A DNA stretch of 64,000 nucleotides from Lumbricus rubellus. Taxonomy: Eukaryota > Annelida > Clitellata > Crassiclitellata > Lumbricidae. Where the stretch lies: assembly GCA_945859605.1 (NCBI GenBank), contig OX243828.1, positions 24,790,109-24,854,108 on the forward strand, given 5' to 3'. The notes beneath the pieces were generated by a model. It saw only the letters and a program-made list of their open reading frames with translations, had not been told where the DNA came from and ran no database searches. Of the stretch, positions 10,980 through 23,612 are shown in pieces. A program made the translations under genes and the position numbers. Positions within the stretch are counted from its first letter, which is position 1, and each line of letters opens with the position of its first letter.

Positions 10980-11179
10980 NNNNNNNNNNNNNNNNNNNNN
11001 NNNNNNNNNNNNNNNNNNNNNNNNNNNNNNNNNNNNNNNNNNNNNNNNNNNNNNNNNNNNNNNNNNNNNNNNNNNNNNNNNNNNNNNNNNNNNNNNNNNN
11101 NNNNNNNNNNNNNNNNNNNNNNNNNNNNNNNNNNNNNNNNNNNNNNNNNNNNNNNNNNNNNNNNNNNNNNNNNNNNNNN
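10980..11179. other. Assembly gap of 200 N
   Basis: Exactly 200 N follow the LINE tail repeat. The round length suggests a gap of unknown size. Protein strings that cross it are meaningless. Confidence 0.99.
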
Positions 11180-11639
11180 ATTCGACATCCATCCATCCTC
11201 AATCCTCATGAAAAACGGTCATAAACCAGGCCCCATCGAGTCGCTCTTGAGTCGGTGTGCTCACGCGGAAGTGTCTGCCTGCCCGTCACCAGCAGAGCTC
11301 CTCTGCGAACTCTTGACGATAAAATTGATAGGATACTCAAGTCAAACCGGCGGCGGTAAGTCTGGCGACTTATATACGAATAGGATACTCGGCGTCAACT
11401 CGACAACGATTCACGTATTATTTGCATATCCTCTGCATGTTATTCGATGACTGCATGGTTGGGCTGGGCTCGTGTTTTAGACAAAGTGTAACATATCGGA
11501 CTCTTAATTAAGTCGACAGAGATGTAGCCTATGTACAGGCCTAGGCCTATATTATGATATTATATGTCTATAATAGGCTATCACAGCCGATCTTGAGCAA
11601 GCCGACAAGCAAGCAAATCAACTGACTAAAGCAGCTTCC
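11180..11639. other. Unique sequence, no gene seen
   Basis: The post-gap sequence does not resemble the part of copy B downstream of 21627. It contains TAGCCTA (11525-11531) and TAGGCCTA (11542-11549). Confidence 0.6.
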
Positions 11640-12036
<397 letters not shown>

Positions 12037-12269
12037 GATCATCCTGATTAGTTCATTGTCGTGATCTAATCTATTGCAAAATTTCACATAGAAATAAGAG
12101 CTTCAAAATTAAATCTCATTTAGTTCCTACACCGTCCGTATGTTACACTGTGTTAGTACATGCATTATTTCAATTTTACTTTATAATTTGCTCAAACACC
12201 TAAAGCACCCTTAATTACGGCCTTGCTAAGCAATACACGTATATAATACAGTCGTATTGTATATGGCAT

Positions 12270-12448
12270 CAGGGCTTTTTTAACGTGAAGTAGTATACAA
12301 AATGTGCAGTTGTATAGGAGCAATTCTGTACAGTTAAAACTAGCAAAAAAGTCATTGTTCTCCGATAAATTAGAAGTAATTTACCATGGATGATGGGAAA
12401 GAAAAGAAGGAATTGTGCAGTTCTAAAAATTCTTTAAAAACAGCCCTG
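12270..12448 (-). mobile_element. hAT-like MITE of the CAGGGCT family
   Basis: The ends are CAGGGCTTTTTTAACG and AAACAGCCCTG, forming short terminal inverted repeats. The body matches, as reverse complement, the copies at 27663-27860 and 58850-59203. The flanking 8-mers agree only partly (5 of 8), so the target duplication has decayed or been rearranged. Confidence 0.75.
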
Positions 12449-12454
12449 CATGAT

Positions 12455-12690
12455 ATTCAAGTATTTTGTCCATTTAGTCTTGTATGGTATTCAAGTATAT
12501 TTTCCATGTATAGTCTTGTATGGTATTCAAGTATTTTTTCCATGTATAGTCTTGTATGGTATTCAAGTATATTTTCCATGTATAGTCTTGTATGGTATTC
12601 AAGTATTTTTTTCATGTATAGTCTTGTATGGTATTCAAGTATATTTTCCATGTATAGTCTTGTATGGTATTCAATTAAGTATATTGTCCA
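12455..12690 (+). repeat. 36-bp minisatellite
   Basis: About six units of 36 bases begin CTTGTATGGTATTCAAGTAT and end CCATGTATAGT. Unit differences are limited to one or two positions. Open frames through it are repeat artefacts. The next 200 bases (12691-12896) are unique and show no gene. Confidence 0.92.
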
Positions 12691-12896
12691 TGTGGTCTTA
12701 CCAGCTTTGCGGACGCGGTGGGGTTTGGTTCATCCCGGCAGTGGTCGGTGCTGGGGAAGGAGGCACGGACGAGGACTTCAACGAGTCTTAGCGCTGTCTT
12801 TTGACACGAAGTGGTGCTGCTACGGACGAGGCTTTTGACGCACGCTATCAGACGCTTCAAGTGGCTACAATCACAGACCCAATTGCGTATCGTATA

Positions 12897-13390
12897 AATC
12901 TATCTATCTACATATGCAATTTATATAGCGCCCCTTCAAGGAATCTACTCAGAGGCGCTCCCGACCCAGGCCCGGTCAAAAAGAAAAGTCTTGAGCAATC
13001 TATAGAATGTGCCAGAGATGTTCCGAGGTTGGGAACGCAGGATATAGGGGGAAGATCATTCCAGATGGAAGGTCCAGTGACCGAAAATGCCCTATTCTGC
13101 ATTGTGGCTGTGCGGGCATAGGGAACCATGAAGTCACATCGAGAGGCCGAGCGCAGAGATCGGCGACCCACAGTAGTTGAGGTCAGAATGAAGAACTCAC
13201 GAAGATAAAGAGGTGCTGTACCCAAGACGCAGCGCCAAGCAAAAGAAATAACCCTGAAGTGGATGCGAGACTGAACGGGAAGCCAATGTAGGACATCACG
13301 AATGTAGTCCGAGATATGACCAAACTTAGAGACACCACCCACCAAGCGTGCAGCCGCCCGCAGGACCCCCTCCAGACCACGCAACCGAAC
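12897..13390 (-). pseudogene. 3' remnant of a CR1/L2-like LINE ORF2
   Basis: The minus strand encodes the C-terminal part of a LINE RT polyprotein. It shows HISDYIRDVLHWLPVQSRI, GRRSLRSASRCDFMVPYART and FSVTGPSIWNDLP, motifs typical of CR1/L2-like elements. The remnant is 5'-truncated and has no RT catalytic core. Its 3' UTR is short and contains GAGCGCCTCTGAGTAG and GGGGCGCTATATAAATT, followed by a GATA-type tail. This 3' end is shared with the family 1 SINEs. Confidence 0.85.
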
Positions 13391-13463
13391 CTGAGGAAGG
13401 CCAAAGTAGAGAATAGACTATTTCGATGTATATGGACGCTTTTACTGTGTTCACTTAGAGTCT

Positions 13464-13465
<2 letters not shown>

Positions 13466-13559
<94 letters not shown>

Positions 13560-13915
13560 TAGACAGACACACAGACAGACACACAGACAGATAGATAGAC
13601 AGATAGATAGATAGACAGACAGATAGATAGATAGACAGATAGCTAGACAGACAGACAGACAGACACACAGACAGACACACATACAGATATACTGACATAC
13701 AGGTAGACACACAGACAGAAACACACAGACAGACACACACAGACAGAAAGACACACAGACAGAGAGATACACAGACACACAGACAGACACACAGACAGAG
13801 AGACACACAGACAGAGACAAAGACAGACATATACACTGACAAGTCTGACATACAGGTAGACAGACACACACACAGACTGAAAGACAGACAAGCAGACAGA
13901 CACGCAGGCACACAC
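13466..13915. repeat. (GACA)n / (GATA)n microsatellite
   Basis: About 95 bases of pure GACA lead into mixed GACA, GATA and GACACA units. The minus-strand Cys/Leu/Ser-rich frames are artefacts. Confidence 0.95.
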
Positions 13916-14084
13916 ATAAGTATACACAGAAACAAATGAATGAGTATACTAACAAGCAATATGATCGTGGTAGTTGTGGTGTCGTTTGGTGTCGTTGACT
14001 AGACGATAGTGATGATGATGATGATGACAGCTCATCATCTTGGCAGGCGATCATGAATGTGCGGTAGCAGATCTCTGATTCCGG

Positions 14085-14966
14085 TCGAATTCGGACGAAA
14101 CAATTCTGGTTCATCGCGTATTCTTAAAGGAAAAGCGAAACAGTTCTAGTTTATCGCGTAGTCTTAAAGGAAAAGCGAAACAGTTCTGAGTTAGCGCACG
14201 ATCTATTCAGAATTGCGAAACAATTCTGGTTCATCGTGTATTCTTAAAGGAAAAGCGAAACAGTTCTAGTTTATCGCGTAGTCTTAAAGGAAAAGCGAAA
14301 CAGTTCTGAGTTAGCGCACGATCTTTTCAGAATTGCGAAACATTTCTGGTTCATCGCGTATATAGTCTTAAAGGAAAAGCGAAACATTTCCGGGTTAGAG
14401 CATGCACGATCTTGAAGGATATATGCGAAACAGTTCTGAATTATCGCGTATGGTCAAAGGCATATAGCAAAACAATTCTGTAGGGTGACACGAAGGTTCG
14501 TTCAACGTTTTCAAAATGCTTATTGTCAAAGGAAAAACGAAACAGTTCTAGTTTATAGCGTACTGCAGTCAAAAAATAAGCGAAACAGTTCTAGTTTATC
14601 GCTTATTGTCAAAGGAAAAACGAAACATGTTCTAGTTTATCGCGTACTGCAGTCAAAAAATAAGCGAAACAGTTCTAGTTTATCGCTTATTGTCAAAGGA
14701 AAAACGAAACATGTTCTAGTTTATCGCGTACTGCACTAAAAAAATAAGCGAAACAGTTCTAGTTTATCGCTTATTGTCAAAGGAAAAACGAAACATGTTC
14801 TAGTTTATCGCGTACTGCAGTCAAAAAATAAGCGAAACAGTTCTAGTTTATCGCTTATTGTCAAAGGAAAAACGAAACATGTTCTAGTTTATCGCGTACT
14901 GCAGTCAAAGATTAAGCGAAACAGTTTTTGTTTATCGCTTATTGACAAAGGAACAACGAAACAATT
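14085..14966 (+). repeat. Satellite with ~40-bp unit and higher-order structure
   Basis: The core GCGAAACAGTTCTAGTTTAT plus CGCGTA/CGCTTA recurs about 20 times. The left half uses units ending GTCTTAAAGGAAAA. The right half (from about 14520) alternates two unit types, one with GTCAAAGGAAAAACG and one with CTGCAGTCAAAAAATAAG, giving an 84-base higher-order repeat. Unit homogeneity is higher on the right, which suggests more recent amplification there. Confidence 0.9.
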
Positions 14967-14970
14967 CCGC

Positions 14971-15030
<60 letters not shown>
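14971..15030. repeat. (TA)n microsatellite
   Basis: A pure TA run joins the satellite to copy B. Copy A also begins with TA at the left edge of the window. Confidence 0.97.
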
Positions 15031-15036
<6 letters not shown>

Positions 15037-15419
15037 CAATCCTTGCATGCGTGAGCATATATATAATTATACATGTGTAGCCTATATATAATTTATACAT
15101 ACATATATCTATAAGCGATAGTTTGAATAAATCGGGTATAGGCCCTATACACTATATACAGGCTATATGTTTATAGACTCATGATTGCAAGGAAGCATCT
15201 TCGTATCCAGTCCATATTATTATTAAAGCATATATAATTCTACTCAGATAATTATATAGCATACAATTCTCGTAAGTGCATTTCTAGTAGACTACCATTC
15301 TATACTTAATAGACGCTGACAGCTGATGTGCTACTAAATGATATTATGGTTTCATTTGTATAAGCAAACGATAACAGACGAGGTTTGTGTCCGTGCATGG
15401 GAGAGAGGGAGCGAGAGCA

Positions 15420-15434
15420 AGAGAAAGAGTGTGT

Positions 15435-15468
<34 letters not shown>

Positions 15469-16232
15469 AGACAGAGATAGACAGACATAGAGAAACACAG
15501 ACAAACAGGAATAGAGAGATATAGAGACAGACAGACAGAGATGAACAGAGAGACATAGAGACAGACAGACAGACAGAGACAAAAAGAGACAAATAGGGAG
15601 ACAGAGACAAACAGACAAGCAAGACAGACAAACATAGAGAAACAGACAGACAGACAGAGACGGGCAGAGACAAAGTGTGACAAAGACAGAGAGACAAAGA
15701 GAGACACAGAGACACAGAGACAAAGACACAGACAGACAGACAGAAACAAAGAGATAAATTACATTGTATGAGCCTTAAGCAGATAAGCAGACAGATTCAC
15801 AGCGCTATTCCGACCGACAGACAGATAGCCAGGCAGACAGATAGACAAAAAGAAAGATAGACAGATAGACAAACAGACAGATAGGCAGACAAATTAAATG
15901 GCAGACAGACAGACAACCAGTCAGATGATTACAACGCATAGATAGATAGACAGACAGACAGACACACAGACAGACACACGGACAGACACACAGACAGACA
16001 CACACGGACAGACACACAGACAGACAGACACAGACAGACACACAGACAGACACACAAACAGACAGACAGACAGACACACAGAGAGACAGACAGATAGACA
16101 GACACACACACAGACAGACACACAGACACACACACAGACACACAGACAGACACACACAGACACACAAAGACACACAAAGACAGACAGACAGACAAACACA
16201 CACAGACAGATAGATAGATATATTGTACATAC
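15420..16232. repeat. (GACA)n-rich blocks
   Basis: Two GACA/GACACA blocks (15434-15760 and 15945-16215) correspond to 395-1225 of copy A. Confidence 0.95.
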
Positions 16233-16446
16233 CTTCGTAAATGTTTGAGTATATGCAGAGTTGTCTGACTGCAAGGTGAGGACCCAATTCTTCTTCGATC
16301 TTTTGCTGTTGCTCTTGTTTTGGACAATTTTCGATGAGTGTATTACGAACGCATCTCATCGAATCGTCCAGCAGACTACACACACACACAGAACAAACAC
16401 ATGTGCCATCTTCATAGTCATCATCACCACCAGATCACTCAGATTG

Positions 16447-16508
16447 GTGGGGCGTGGTGGTCTAGTGGTGGCGTCGTTGCCTTGGAGCCGGAAGGTCCGA
16501 GGTTCGTG
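16447..16508 (+). mobile_element. Truncated SINE head (family 1)
   Basis: The piece reads GGGGCGTGGTGGTCTAGTGG, then a tRNA-like stretch with GGTCCGAGGTTCG, and merges into a GGT repeat. It looks like the 5' 60 bases of a family 1 SINE. The equivalent position in copy A is GGT repeat only. Confidence 0.65.
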
Positions 16509-16555
16509 GTGGTGGTGTGGTGTGGTGGTGTGGTGGTGGTGTGGTGGTGGTGGTG

Positions 16556-17115
16556 ACTAGATTAAATACTGTACCCCGAAAGATGATAAAATTAAATACT
16601 GTACCTCCAAAAATGATTAGATTAAATACTGTTACTAATGTACATGTATCTCCAAAAATGACTAGGTTAAATAATGTACCTAAAAATTACTAGGTTAAAT
16701 ACTGTACTCCTAAATATGACTAGATTAAATACTGTACCTCTAAAAATGATTAGATTAAATGCTGTACCCTGCACCTGTAAAAAATACTAGATTAAATTTC
16801 TGTAGCCCTAAAGATGACTATATTAAAGTGGTGGGTGGGGTGGTGGTGTGGTGGTGGTGTGGTGGTGGTGACTAGATTAAATACTGTACCCCGAAAGATG
16901 ATAAAATTAAATACTGTACCTCCAAAAATGATTAGATTAAATACTGTTACTAATGTATCTCCAAAAATGACTAGGTTAAATAATGTACCTCAAAAAACGA
17001 CTAGGTTAAATACTGTACCCCTAAATATGACTAGATTAAAAACTGTACCTCTAAAAATGATTAGATTAAATGCTGTACCCTGCACCTGTAAAAATTACTA
17101 GATTAAATTTCTGTA
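16556..17115 (+). repeat. 30-bp minisatellite doubled as a 315-bp unit
   Basis: The minisatellite of 1916-2165 is present twice here. The two halves begin at 16556 and 16871 and are separated by a short GGT tract. The second half is therefore a local tandem duplication of about 315 bases that includes the GGT leader. Confidence 0.88.
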
Positions 17116-18869
17116 GCCCTAAAGATGACTACACTGTACATTCATACATTGAGAATGCACCTATAACGTAAGGTTTAACTCTCGTGAACTCGTGTTGCTT
17201 ATGCATAATCAGCATATGATATATTTATGGGAACGTAACTTATGTCTCAGTGGTCTTTATCAATGTCATGCATTGTCTGCGATATGTTAAGGGTTACTGG
17301 GGGCAAACGGGACAGGTGGTCCACTTAGGACGGGTGTAGGGGAGAGTGGGGTGTGTTGGACTGACCTGCAGAGTGACCTGATAACCTCGACGTCGAGTCC
17401 TGGGAAGAAGCGATTGTCGGAGAGTAGGAGAGCTTCCATTTGATCCGTGTATTCGGTCAGACACTGCCTCGTCTCTGTGGCCAGATCAGCCGGGCACTTA
17501 GCGATTCGACCTCTGTCGGAACCAATTACTACAGAAATACATCAGACACACACCACTTACTTCTACATATATATATATATATACATAAAATATATGTATA
17601 TGTATTATATATTATATACATGTATATATATATATATATTCATGTCTGCATTTAGAACATTATTTAAAAGTCTTCAGTATAATTATTTATTTATTTATAT
17701 GTTATTATGTGTATGGATGTGTGCATGGATGTATGTGCATATTGGTAAATGGTACTGGTATAATGATTTAATGTATGTATGTATGTATGTATGTATGTAT
17801 GTATGTATGTATGTATGTATGTATGTATGTATGTATGTATGTACCATGGTTGTATATAGGTAGTTCTGGATAGATTACAAATATTGCAAGCATAATGGAA
17901 ACATTGCAATCTACAAAGCATGGAGGCAGTTTGTGATATATCAGTGTGCTCATAAGTCCTGCACAATGTATAGATAAACGCACATTTAGCAAATGTAAGA
18001 GATTACACATGCAGAGACCAACATATCTGCACATTGTCGTGTGTCTGAACATTTAGGGTTTAAGTCTTCGAACGTCACATGGTAGTCCTATAATAGTGTG
18101 GTCAGCAAGCAGCATTCAATTTGCTATAGCATTATTCAGCATATTATGTACTTGTATACTCTTATCACGGCACACTCTTCAACATAAAAGTTACGACTCT
18201 GAAATCTGAAGTCCCGCATGTACGGATAAGATTTTCTGCAACTGTTGGAATTCGGAAATGTTTCTCTCATATATCATGCTGTCATAATGCAGGCCTGTAC
18301 AGTGTACATCGTACAGTGTACATGTACATCGTGTACAGTGTACATGTAAGTGAATTCTCTGGTAAACTGGGGTTGTCTGTAGACTGTTATGATGCGCGCG
18401 ATGCCATGCACGGTACATAGAGGGTGGGCACATCGCAGTGACACGATTTCACTATAGAGTCTAGACTCTAGACTATAAAGCTTCGCCGTTTCGAAGAACT
18501 ATCTGGCAGTAAACAATAGTGCCCAATGACGGATTATATAGACATTGTGCCTAAACGATTTTCGTTACACGAATGTCTGTTGCTACGAGACACCCGTTTA
18601 AAGTGCTTTCAAGTCGGATACTCGCAGAGTGGCTTTCATGGCCTAAGGCCAGAGAAAATCTACGCTCCTATATATAAGATTTCTTCTGTTATTCCATGCA
18701 AGATATCACTATTATATTGCTAAAGGCGAAATAAGGGACACGCCATTCGTAGAGATAGGTCCAAGTACCATACCACACCCACGAGCAACATAATACACAT
18801 ATTATTTATAATTATATAAATAATAATAAATATCCATACTCTTCATCCATCAGTCTTGAAGCATAGCAT
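17116..18869. other. Unique duplicated sequence with (TA)n and (GTAT)n
   Basis: This corresponds to 2171-4004. It includes TA tracts (17568-17639) and a pure GTAT tract (17773-17842), which in copy A is only about 25 bases. It also includes a shortened palindromic GTACA cluster (18296-18350). No gene is visible. Confidence 0.7.
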
Positions 18870-19111
18870 TATTTACTTACTTATTTATTTCTCGCACTTG
18901 CTATAGCACCTCTTTACATGTAAGCTCGCTACTCAGAGGCGCTCCCGACTACAGCGCGTACGCACTGCATCGGAGTTTCACGCCGAAGCGCATGAGCAAA
19001 TGAAAGTGAAGGACTTGCCCAAGGTCCATACGCGGCGGCTTGAGGTGGATTCGAAACTGGAACCATCCGGCTCCAAGGCATCCGAACCCACCACTACACC
19101 ACCGCGACCCC
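18870..19111 (-). mobile_element. tRNA-derived SINE (family 1), copy B orthologue
   Basis: This is the same insertion as 4005-4240 with the same orientation and flanks. The B box here is mutated (GGTTTCGAATCC becomes interrupted, plus-strand GGATTCGAAACTGG), so it is less likely to be transcribed. Confidence 0.87.
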
Positions 19112-19129
19112 ATGGTACACGTCGGCATT

Positions 19130-19149
19130 TTGTAGCTGTGTGTGTACGT

Positions 19150-19206
<57 letters not shown>

Positions 19207-19240
19207 TGTGTGTGGGGTGTGTGTGTACGTACGTGTGCCT
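19130..19240. repeat. (GT)n microsatellite
   Basis: GT repeats with TACG interruptions correspond to 4275-4365. Confidence 0.93.
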
Positions 19241-19439
19241 GTGTGGTGCCTGCAGGTGGTCTGTGAAAGAGGCGCGGATCGCCGGAGGATGGATGGATGG
19301 ATAGCGGTGATCTTGGGAATTAGGAGACGAGGAAGAGAAACAGGTGTCCGTTGATAATTTGATATCGAATGACTTATATAGATATCGGATGAATGGAGAG
19401 ACAAAGAGCCAGAAAGAGAGACATATACCGTACTGCACA

Positions 19440-19690
19440 TTCTCTCTTTCTCTGTCTCAGTCTCTCTCTATCTCTCGATGTCTCTCGCTGCCTCTGTCTC
19501 TGTCTCTGTCTCACTCTCTCTCACTCTCTCTCTCTCACTGTGTCTCTCTCAGTCTCTCTCTCTCTGTCTCTCGCTGTCTCTGCATGTTTCTCTGTTTCTC
19601 TCTCTGTGTGTCTCTGTTTTAATTTTTTCCTGAATGTCTGTCTCTGTCTGTCTGTCGGTCGCTGTCTCTCTCTCTCTTATTCTTTATACT
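19440..19690. repeat. Short irregular CT tract
   Basis: This is the copy B counterpart of the 1.5-kb array at 4588-6098. It has no regular 14-base units, so it may resemble the starting state before expansion. Confidence 0.88.
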
Positions 19691-19869
19691 CTCATTGTTC
19701 ATCTGTCCGTCGTCGGTATGACCATCTTCCAAGCATCAAACGACTGCACTCCAATCTCATCCTTTTTCATACCTACATGTATTTATCGTTACGCGTCTTC
19801 AGTCGCCAGATGTCGTACAGCGCCGCAGGTGACTCTAAGCTCATAAGCTCACAGATTACGCACGTCATT

Positions 19870-20400
19870 CCTACTCCTCCTCCTCCACCACCTCCTCCTC
19901 CCTTCTCCTCTTCTCTTTGTATTTCTCCTCCTCGTCTTCCTCCTCCTCCTCATTTTCCTCCATCGTCTCTTCAATCTTCTCTTCCCCCTGCATGCATCTG
20001 ACTCTTCTTCATACTCTATCGTCTTCTCCTCCTCTTCTTCCTTCTCTTCCTCTTCCTCCTCTTCTTCCTCCTCTTCCTCTTCCTCCTCTTCTTCCTCCTC
20101 TTCCTCTTCCTCCTCTTCTTCCTCCTCTTCCTCCTATTCCTCTTCCTCCTCCTCCTCCTACTTCTCCTCCTCATTCTCCTCTCTTCAATCTTCTCTTCCC
20201 TCTGCATGATCTGATGACTCTTCTTCATATACTCTGCCATCTTCTTCTCCTCTTCCTCCTCCTTCTATTTCTTCATCTTCTCCTCCATGGCATCTACTCA
20301 TTCTTCGCCTTCTCCTCTGACTCCTCTGTCATCTCCTCATCCTCCTCTTCCCTTTCCTCTTCTCTAAATCCATCTCCTCCAGTCCTCCTCTTCCTCCATG
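19870..20400. repeat. (CTC)n / (CTT)n tract
   Basis: Pyrimidine triplets and CCTCTT hexamers run for about 500 bases, and are more regular than in copy A (6378-6722). Confidence 0.9.
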
Positions 20401-20499
20401 GAGGCCACCGATAATAATATTCCCCACAGCATGACAGATATATCTGGAATAAGTCGCTATCTGCACAATGCATTGACATCTCTCAGATCTCTGGCCACA

Positions 20500-20540
20500 C
20501 ACACGCACACACACACAAGCCCACACACAAGCACGTGAAC

Positions 20541-20571
<31 letters not shown>

Positions 20572-21005
20572 TTATATATATATATTCACTTATGGATATG
20601 CACTTACCTACAGTTTATGAGATGCAGATATATTAATACATGCATGCTTTCTCCATGGGTGCATGCATGCCAGGTCTGTCTATTCACAATCGCATTTATG
20701 TTACTGCAGATATGAAAACATATACCTCGCATATTTCTTTCATTAATACTCCGTGTATATATATTATATTTATATATACATAGGTTTTTGTGCGTAATCG
20801 TTATATAAATAGCCCATGATGCTATAGATATTTCTATACATTATAACATGGAACTATAGGCATATTTCTTTCACAGATAATTATACATTGCAAATCTGCA
20901 GCAAACGAGCACATGCATAAAGTATATATATATATATTTATACATATATATATACACATATATATACGTTTATATATACGTGTATATATATATATACGTA
21001 CATTG
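20500..21005. repeat. (CA)n, (TA)n and unique spacer
   Basis: This corresponds to 6815-7325. The spacer lacks the AGGCCT insertion that copy A carries. Confidence 0.8.
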
Positions 21006-21074
21006 TCGTTTGTCTGATTGCACGGGAGGTCGTTATGTTGTTTTTATCTGTTTATCTCTCCTTCTGTTCGTGTG

Positions 21075-21625
21075 CCTGTCTGTCTGTCTATCTGTCTGTC
21101 TGCCTGTCTGTCCCTATGTTTGTCTGCTGGCTTGTCTGTCTGTCTGTCTGACCATCTGTCTGTCTATCTGTCTGCCTATATGCCTGCCTGCCTGTCTGTC
21201 CCTATGTTTGTCTGCCGGCTTGTCTGTCTGTCTTTCTGCCTGTCTATCTGTCTGTCTGTTCGTGTGTCTGTTTTTGTCTGTTTGTCTGTCCGTCTTTCTG
21301 TCCATGTGCCTGCCTGTCTGTCTGTCCATCTGTCTGTCCATCTGTCTGTCTACCTGTCTGTCTGTCCGTGTGTCTGTTTATTTGTCTGTCTGTCTTCCGT
21401 CTTTCTGTTTGTCTGTCTGTTTGTCTGTCTGTCCATTTGCCAGCCTGTCTGTCTGTCAGTGTGTATATTTATTTGTATGTCTGTATGTCTTTCTGTCTGT
21501 CTGTCTTTTTGTCTGTCTGTGTGTCTGTCTGACCATCTGCCTGCCTGTCCGTTCTTCTTATCTGTCTCTGTCTGTCTGTCTGCCTGTCTCTTTGTCTGTC
21601 TCTCGGTCTGTATATATCTGTCGGT
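21075..21625 (+). repeat. (CTGT)n microsatellite
   Basis: About 550 bases of CTGT, CTGC and CCAT-interrupted units correspond to the 200-base tract at 7390-7592. Confidence 0.93.
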
Positions 21626-21627
21626 AT

Positions 21628-22073
21628 CTCTTTCCCTCACTCTGATTCTGGTTGCGTCGTATCGGGAGTCGAACCTGGTCCTTACGTCCATGCAATGATG
21701 TCGACGATAAAAATGTCACTCCATATATTTATCCCTCGCAGCAATCAAGTATACTGGTCCCTCCCCGTCGTCCCTCCCCGTCGCCCCCGGCCCTCCTCGT
21801 CCCTGCCTTCTTCCCTCCCTTGCTCTCCCTCGCTTCCTCTGTGTGTCTCTCTCCAGGAGTGAGCTACACCCCCTCAAACGGCGCTCTCTCTTCTGGCCCT
21901 CAGTCGCCAGATGCGAATAAGAATAGATAAGAGCGTCGAATATATTATTATATTTACAGTCTATGTATAATGTATTACCTACATTATTTATCAATAAGAT
22001 TAAGTGTATATGTGCATATATATGTCTAGTAATAATATTGACTAATGTACCTACGTAAGCACATAATACATTA
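21628..22073. other. Unique sequence, no gene seen
   Basis: A pyrimidine-rich part (21740-21850) is followed by AT-rich DNA. This sequence beyond the LINE-insertion point of copy A has no counterpart in the window. Confidence 0.6.
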
Positions 22074-22075
22074 TA

Positions 22076-22291
22076 CAGGGTGGGTCATAAAAAAGTAACC
22101 CCTAAGGTCTTTTGCCCATATCACTAAAAGTGATGTAACTTTTGTTCTGTTTGAAATATTTTGATGAAATCTGGCCATCATGTGTAAATAGGAATTGTCT
22201 TTAAGCTGTAAAATTTCATTTCGAAATTATTACTTCTGGCCAAGATATGGGCAAAAAACCGTAGGATGCTACTTTTTTATGACCCACCCTG
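22076..22291. mobile_element. Tc1/mariner-like MITE, 216 bp
   Basis: The ends are perfect inverted repeats over at least 22 bases, starting CAGGGTGGGTCATAAAAAAG. The element is flanked by TA on both sides (22074-22075 and 22292-22293), the usual target duplication of the Tc1/mariner superfamily. There is no coding capacity. A decayed relative lies at 44032-44253. Confidence 0.88.
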
Positions 22292-22786
22292 TATATACAC
22301 GAGTACATAATATGTTTGTGTTTCACCGATATATAATTATATATATATATATTTTTTATATAGATCGTGTACGGTGTTTGCGAAAAATTAAAATGTATTC
22401 ATTATTATTAGGTATGGTAGCCTATAATCGTAAATATACATTTACAATTTTACATGCATGCAGATATAAATGACTATATATAAATGAAAATATATAGGAT
22501 CCTATAATATTTACCAAAATGACCGTTTATACATGAATATTATATCTTATGTATATATATAATTATATATGTATACGTGTAAAGGAAGAGGACGAAAAGC
22601 AGAAGGTTAAACTATTTTGTTCATTTTGTCGAAACAGCTGACATCAGTCGCAGACATAATATAAGAGAAAGCGGAACAAAGCATCACGTGTGTCCTTCCA
22701 TCGGACAATCCCTCTACATCTGCATTCATCCATCTCTCCACCAACCATTCCATCCGTCCATCCGTCCATCCATCTAACCCTCCATC
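22292..22786. other. AT-rich sequence, no gene seen
   Basis: The sequence contains short TA tracts and one TAGCCTA at about 22420. Nothing gene-like is visible. Confidence 0.6.
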
Positions 22787-23055
22787 GGAGGAGGAGGAGG
22801 AGGAGGAGGAAGAAGAGAAGAAAGGGGAGAAAGAGGAGGAGGAAGCGGAAGAAGAGGAAGGAAGGAAGGAAGGAAGGAAGGAAGGAAGGAAGGAAGGAAG
22901 GAAGGAAGGAAGGAAGGAAGGAAGGAAGGAAGGAAGGAAGGAAGGAAGGAAGGAAGGAAGGAAGGAAGGAAGGAAGGAAGGAAGGAAGGAAGGAAGGAAG
23001 GAGAAGAGTGAAATAAGGAGGAGGAGGAGAAGAAGAAGAAGAAGAAGAAAGAAGA
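22787..23055. repeat. (GGA)n and (GGAA)n tract
   Basis: A purine-only strand includes about 145 bases of pure GGAA repeat (22857-23001). Confidence 0.96.
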
Positions 23056-23192
23056 GAAGGAGTTTTAGAACGAAGAATCACATAAAATACAAGTGTCAGT
23101 GGTTTTAGTATGCTGGTGATGGGTACAATGAAGAGTATAAACAGGAGATGAAAAGAAAAGAGGATTTAATACAGACAGAGACGAAGGCGACA

Positions 23193-23250
23193 GACAAGAT
23201 ACATAATTATGTATCTTGTCTGTACAAGATACATAATTATGTATCTTGTC
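23193..23250. repeat. Two perfect palindromes in tandem
   Basis: A 28-base perfect palindrome centred on ATAATTAT (23193-23220) is followed 30 bases later by a second, 26 bases long (23224-23249). The arms read CAAGATACATAATTATG and its complement. Confidence 0.92.
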
Positions 23251-23339
23251 TGCCAGATTATACATGTATATATAGGAATCAAAGAATGGGTGGTGGACCT
23301 GTAAATTGGAGGGGTATGGAGAAAGCGGATGAAATATGA

Positions 23340-23559
23340 GTGGAGAACGAAAAGAAGGGATAAAAGATCATAAGGAACAGAGAAGGAAGGGGAGCAGGAG
23401 AGGGATGGGGACATATATAGAGAATAATGAGAAAGGGGAGTGAGAAGTGAGAGAGAGGACGAGGAGGAGAAATAGCGGAAGGGAAGGCGGAGAAGGAGAA
23501 GAAAGAGAAGGAGGACGTAGAGGAAGATATAGTCTCAGATAGAGAAGAGTCAGAGAAAA

Positions 23560-23612
<53 letters not shown>

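Larger units (their letters stand above)
15031..21627. repeat. Segmental duplication, copy B
   Basis: This direct copy of 1-7597 keeps the same landmark order. Compared with A it lacks the LINE, the MITE fragment of 3453 and the large CT array. It has an extra SINE head (16447), a doubled minisatellite (16556-17115) and a longer CTGT tract. Confidence 0.92.

Noticed and set aside
10931..11450. Open frames across the N gap
   Set aside because: They consist mostly of unknown residues and have no evidential value.
14085..14966. CRISPR-like array
   Set aside because: The unit and the spacer-like parts both repeat, so there are no unique spacers. The context is a eukaryotic satellite.
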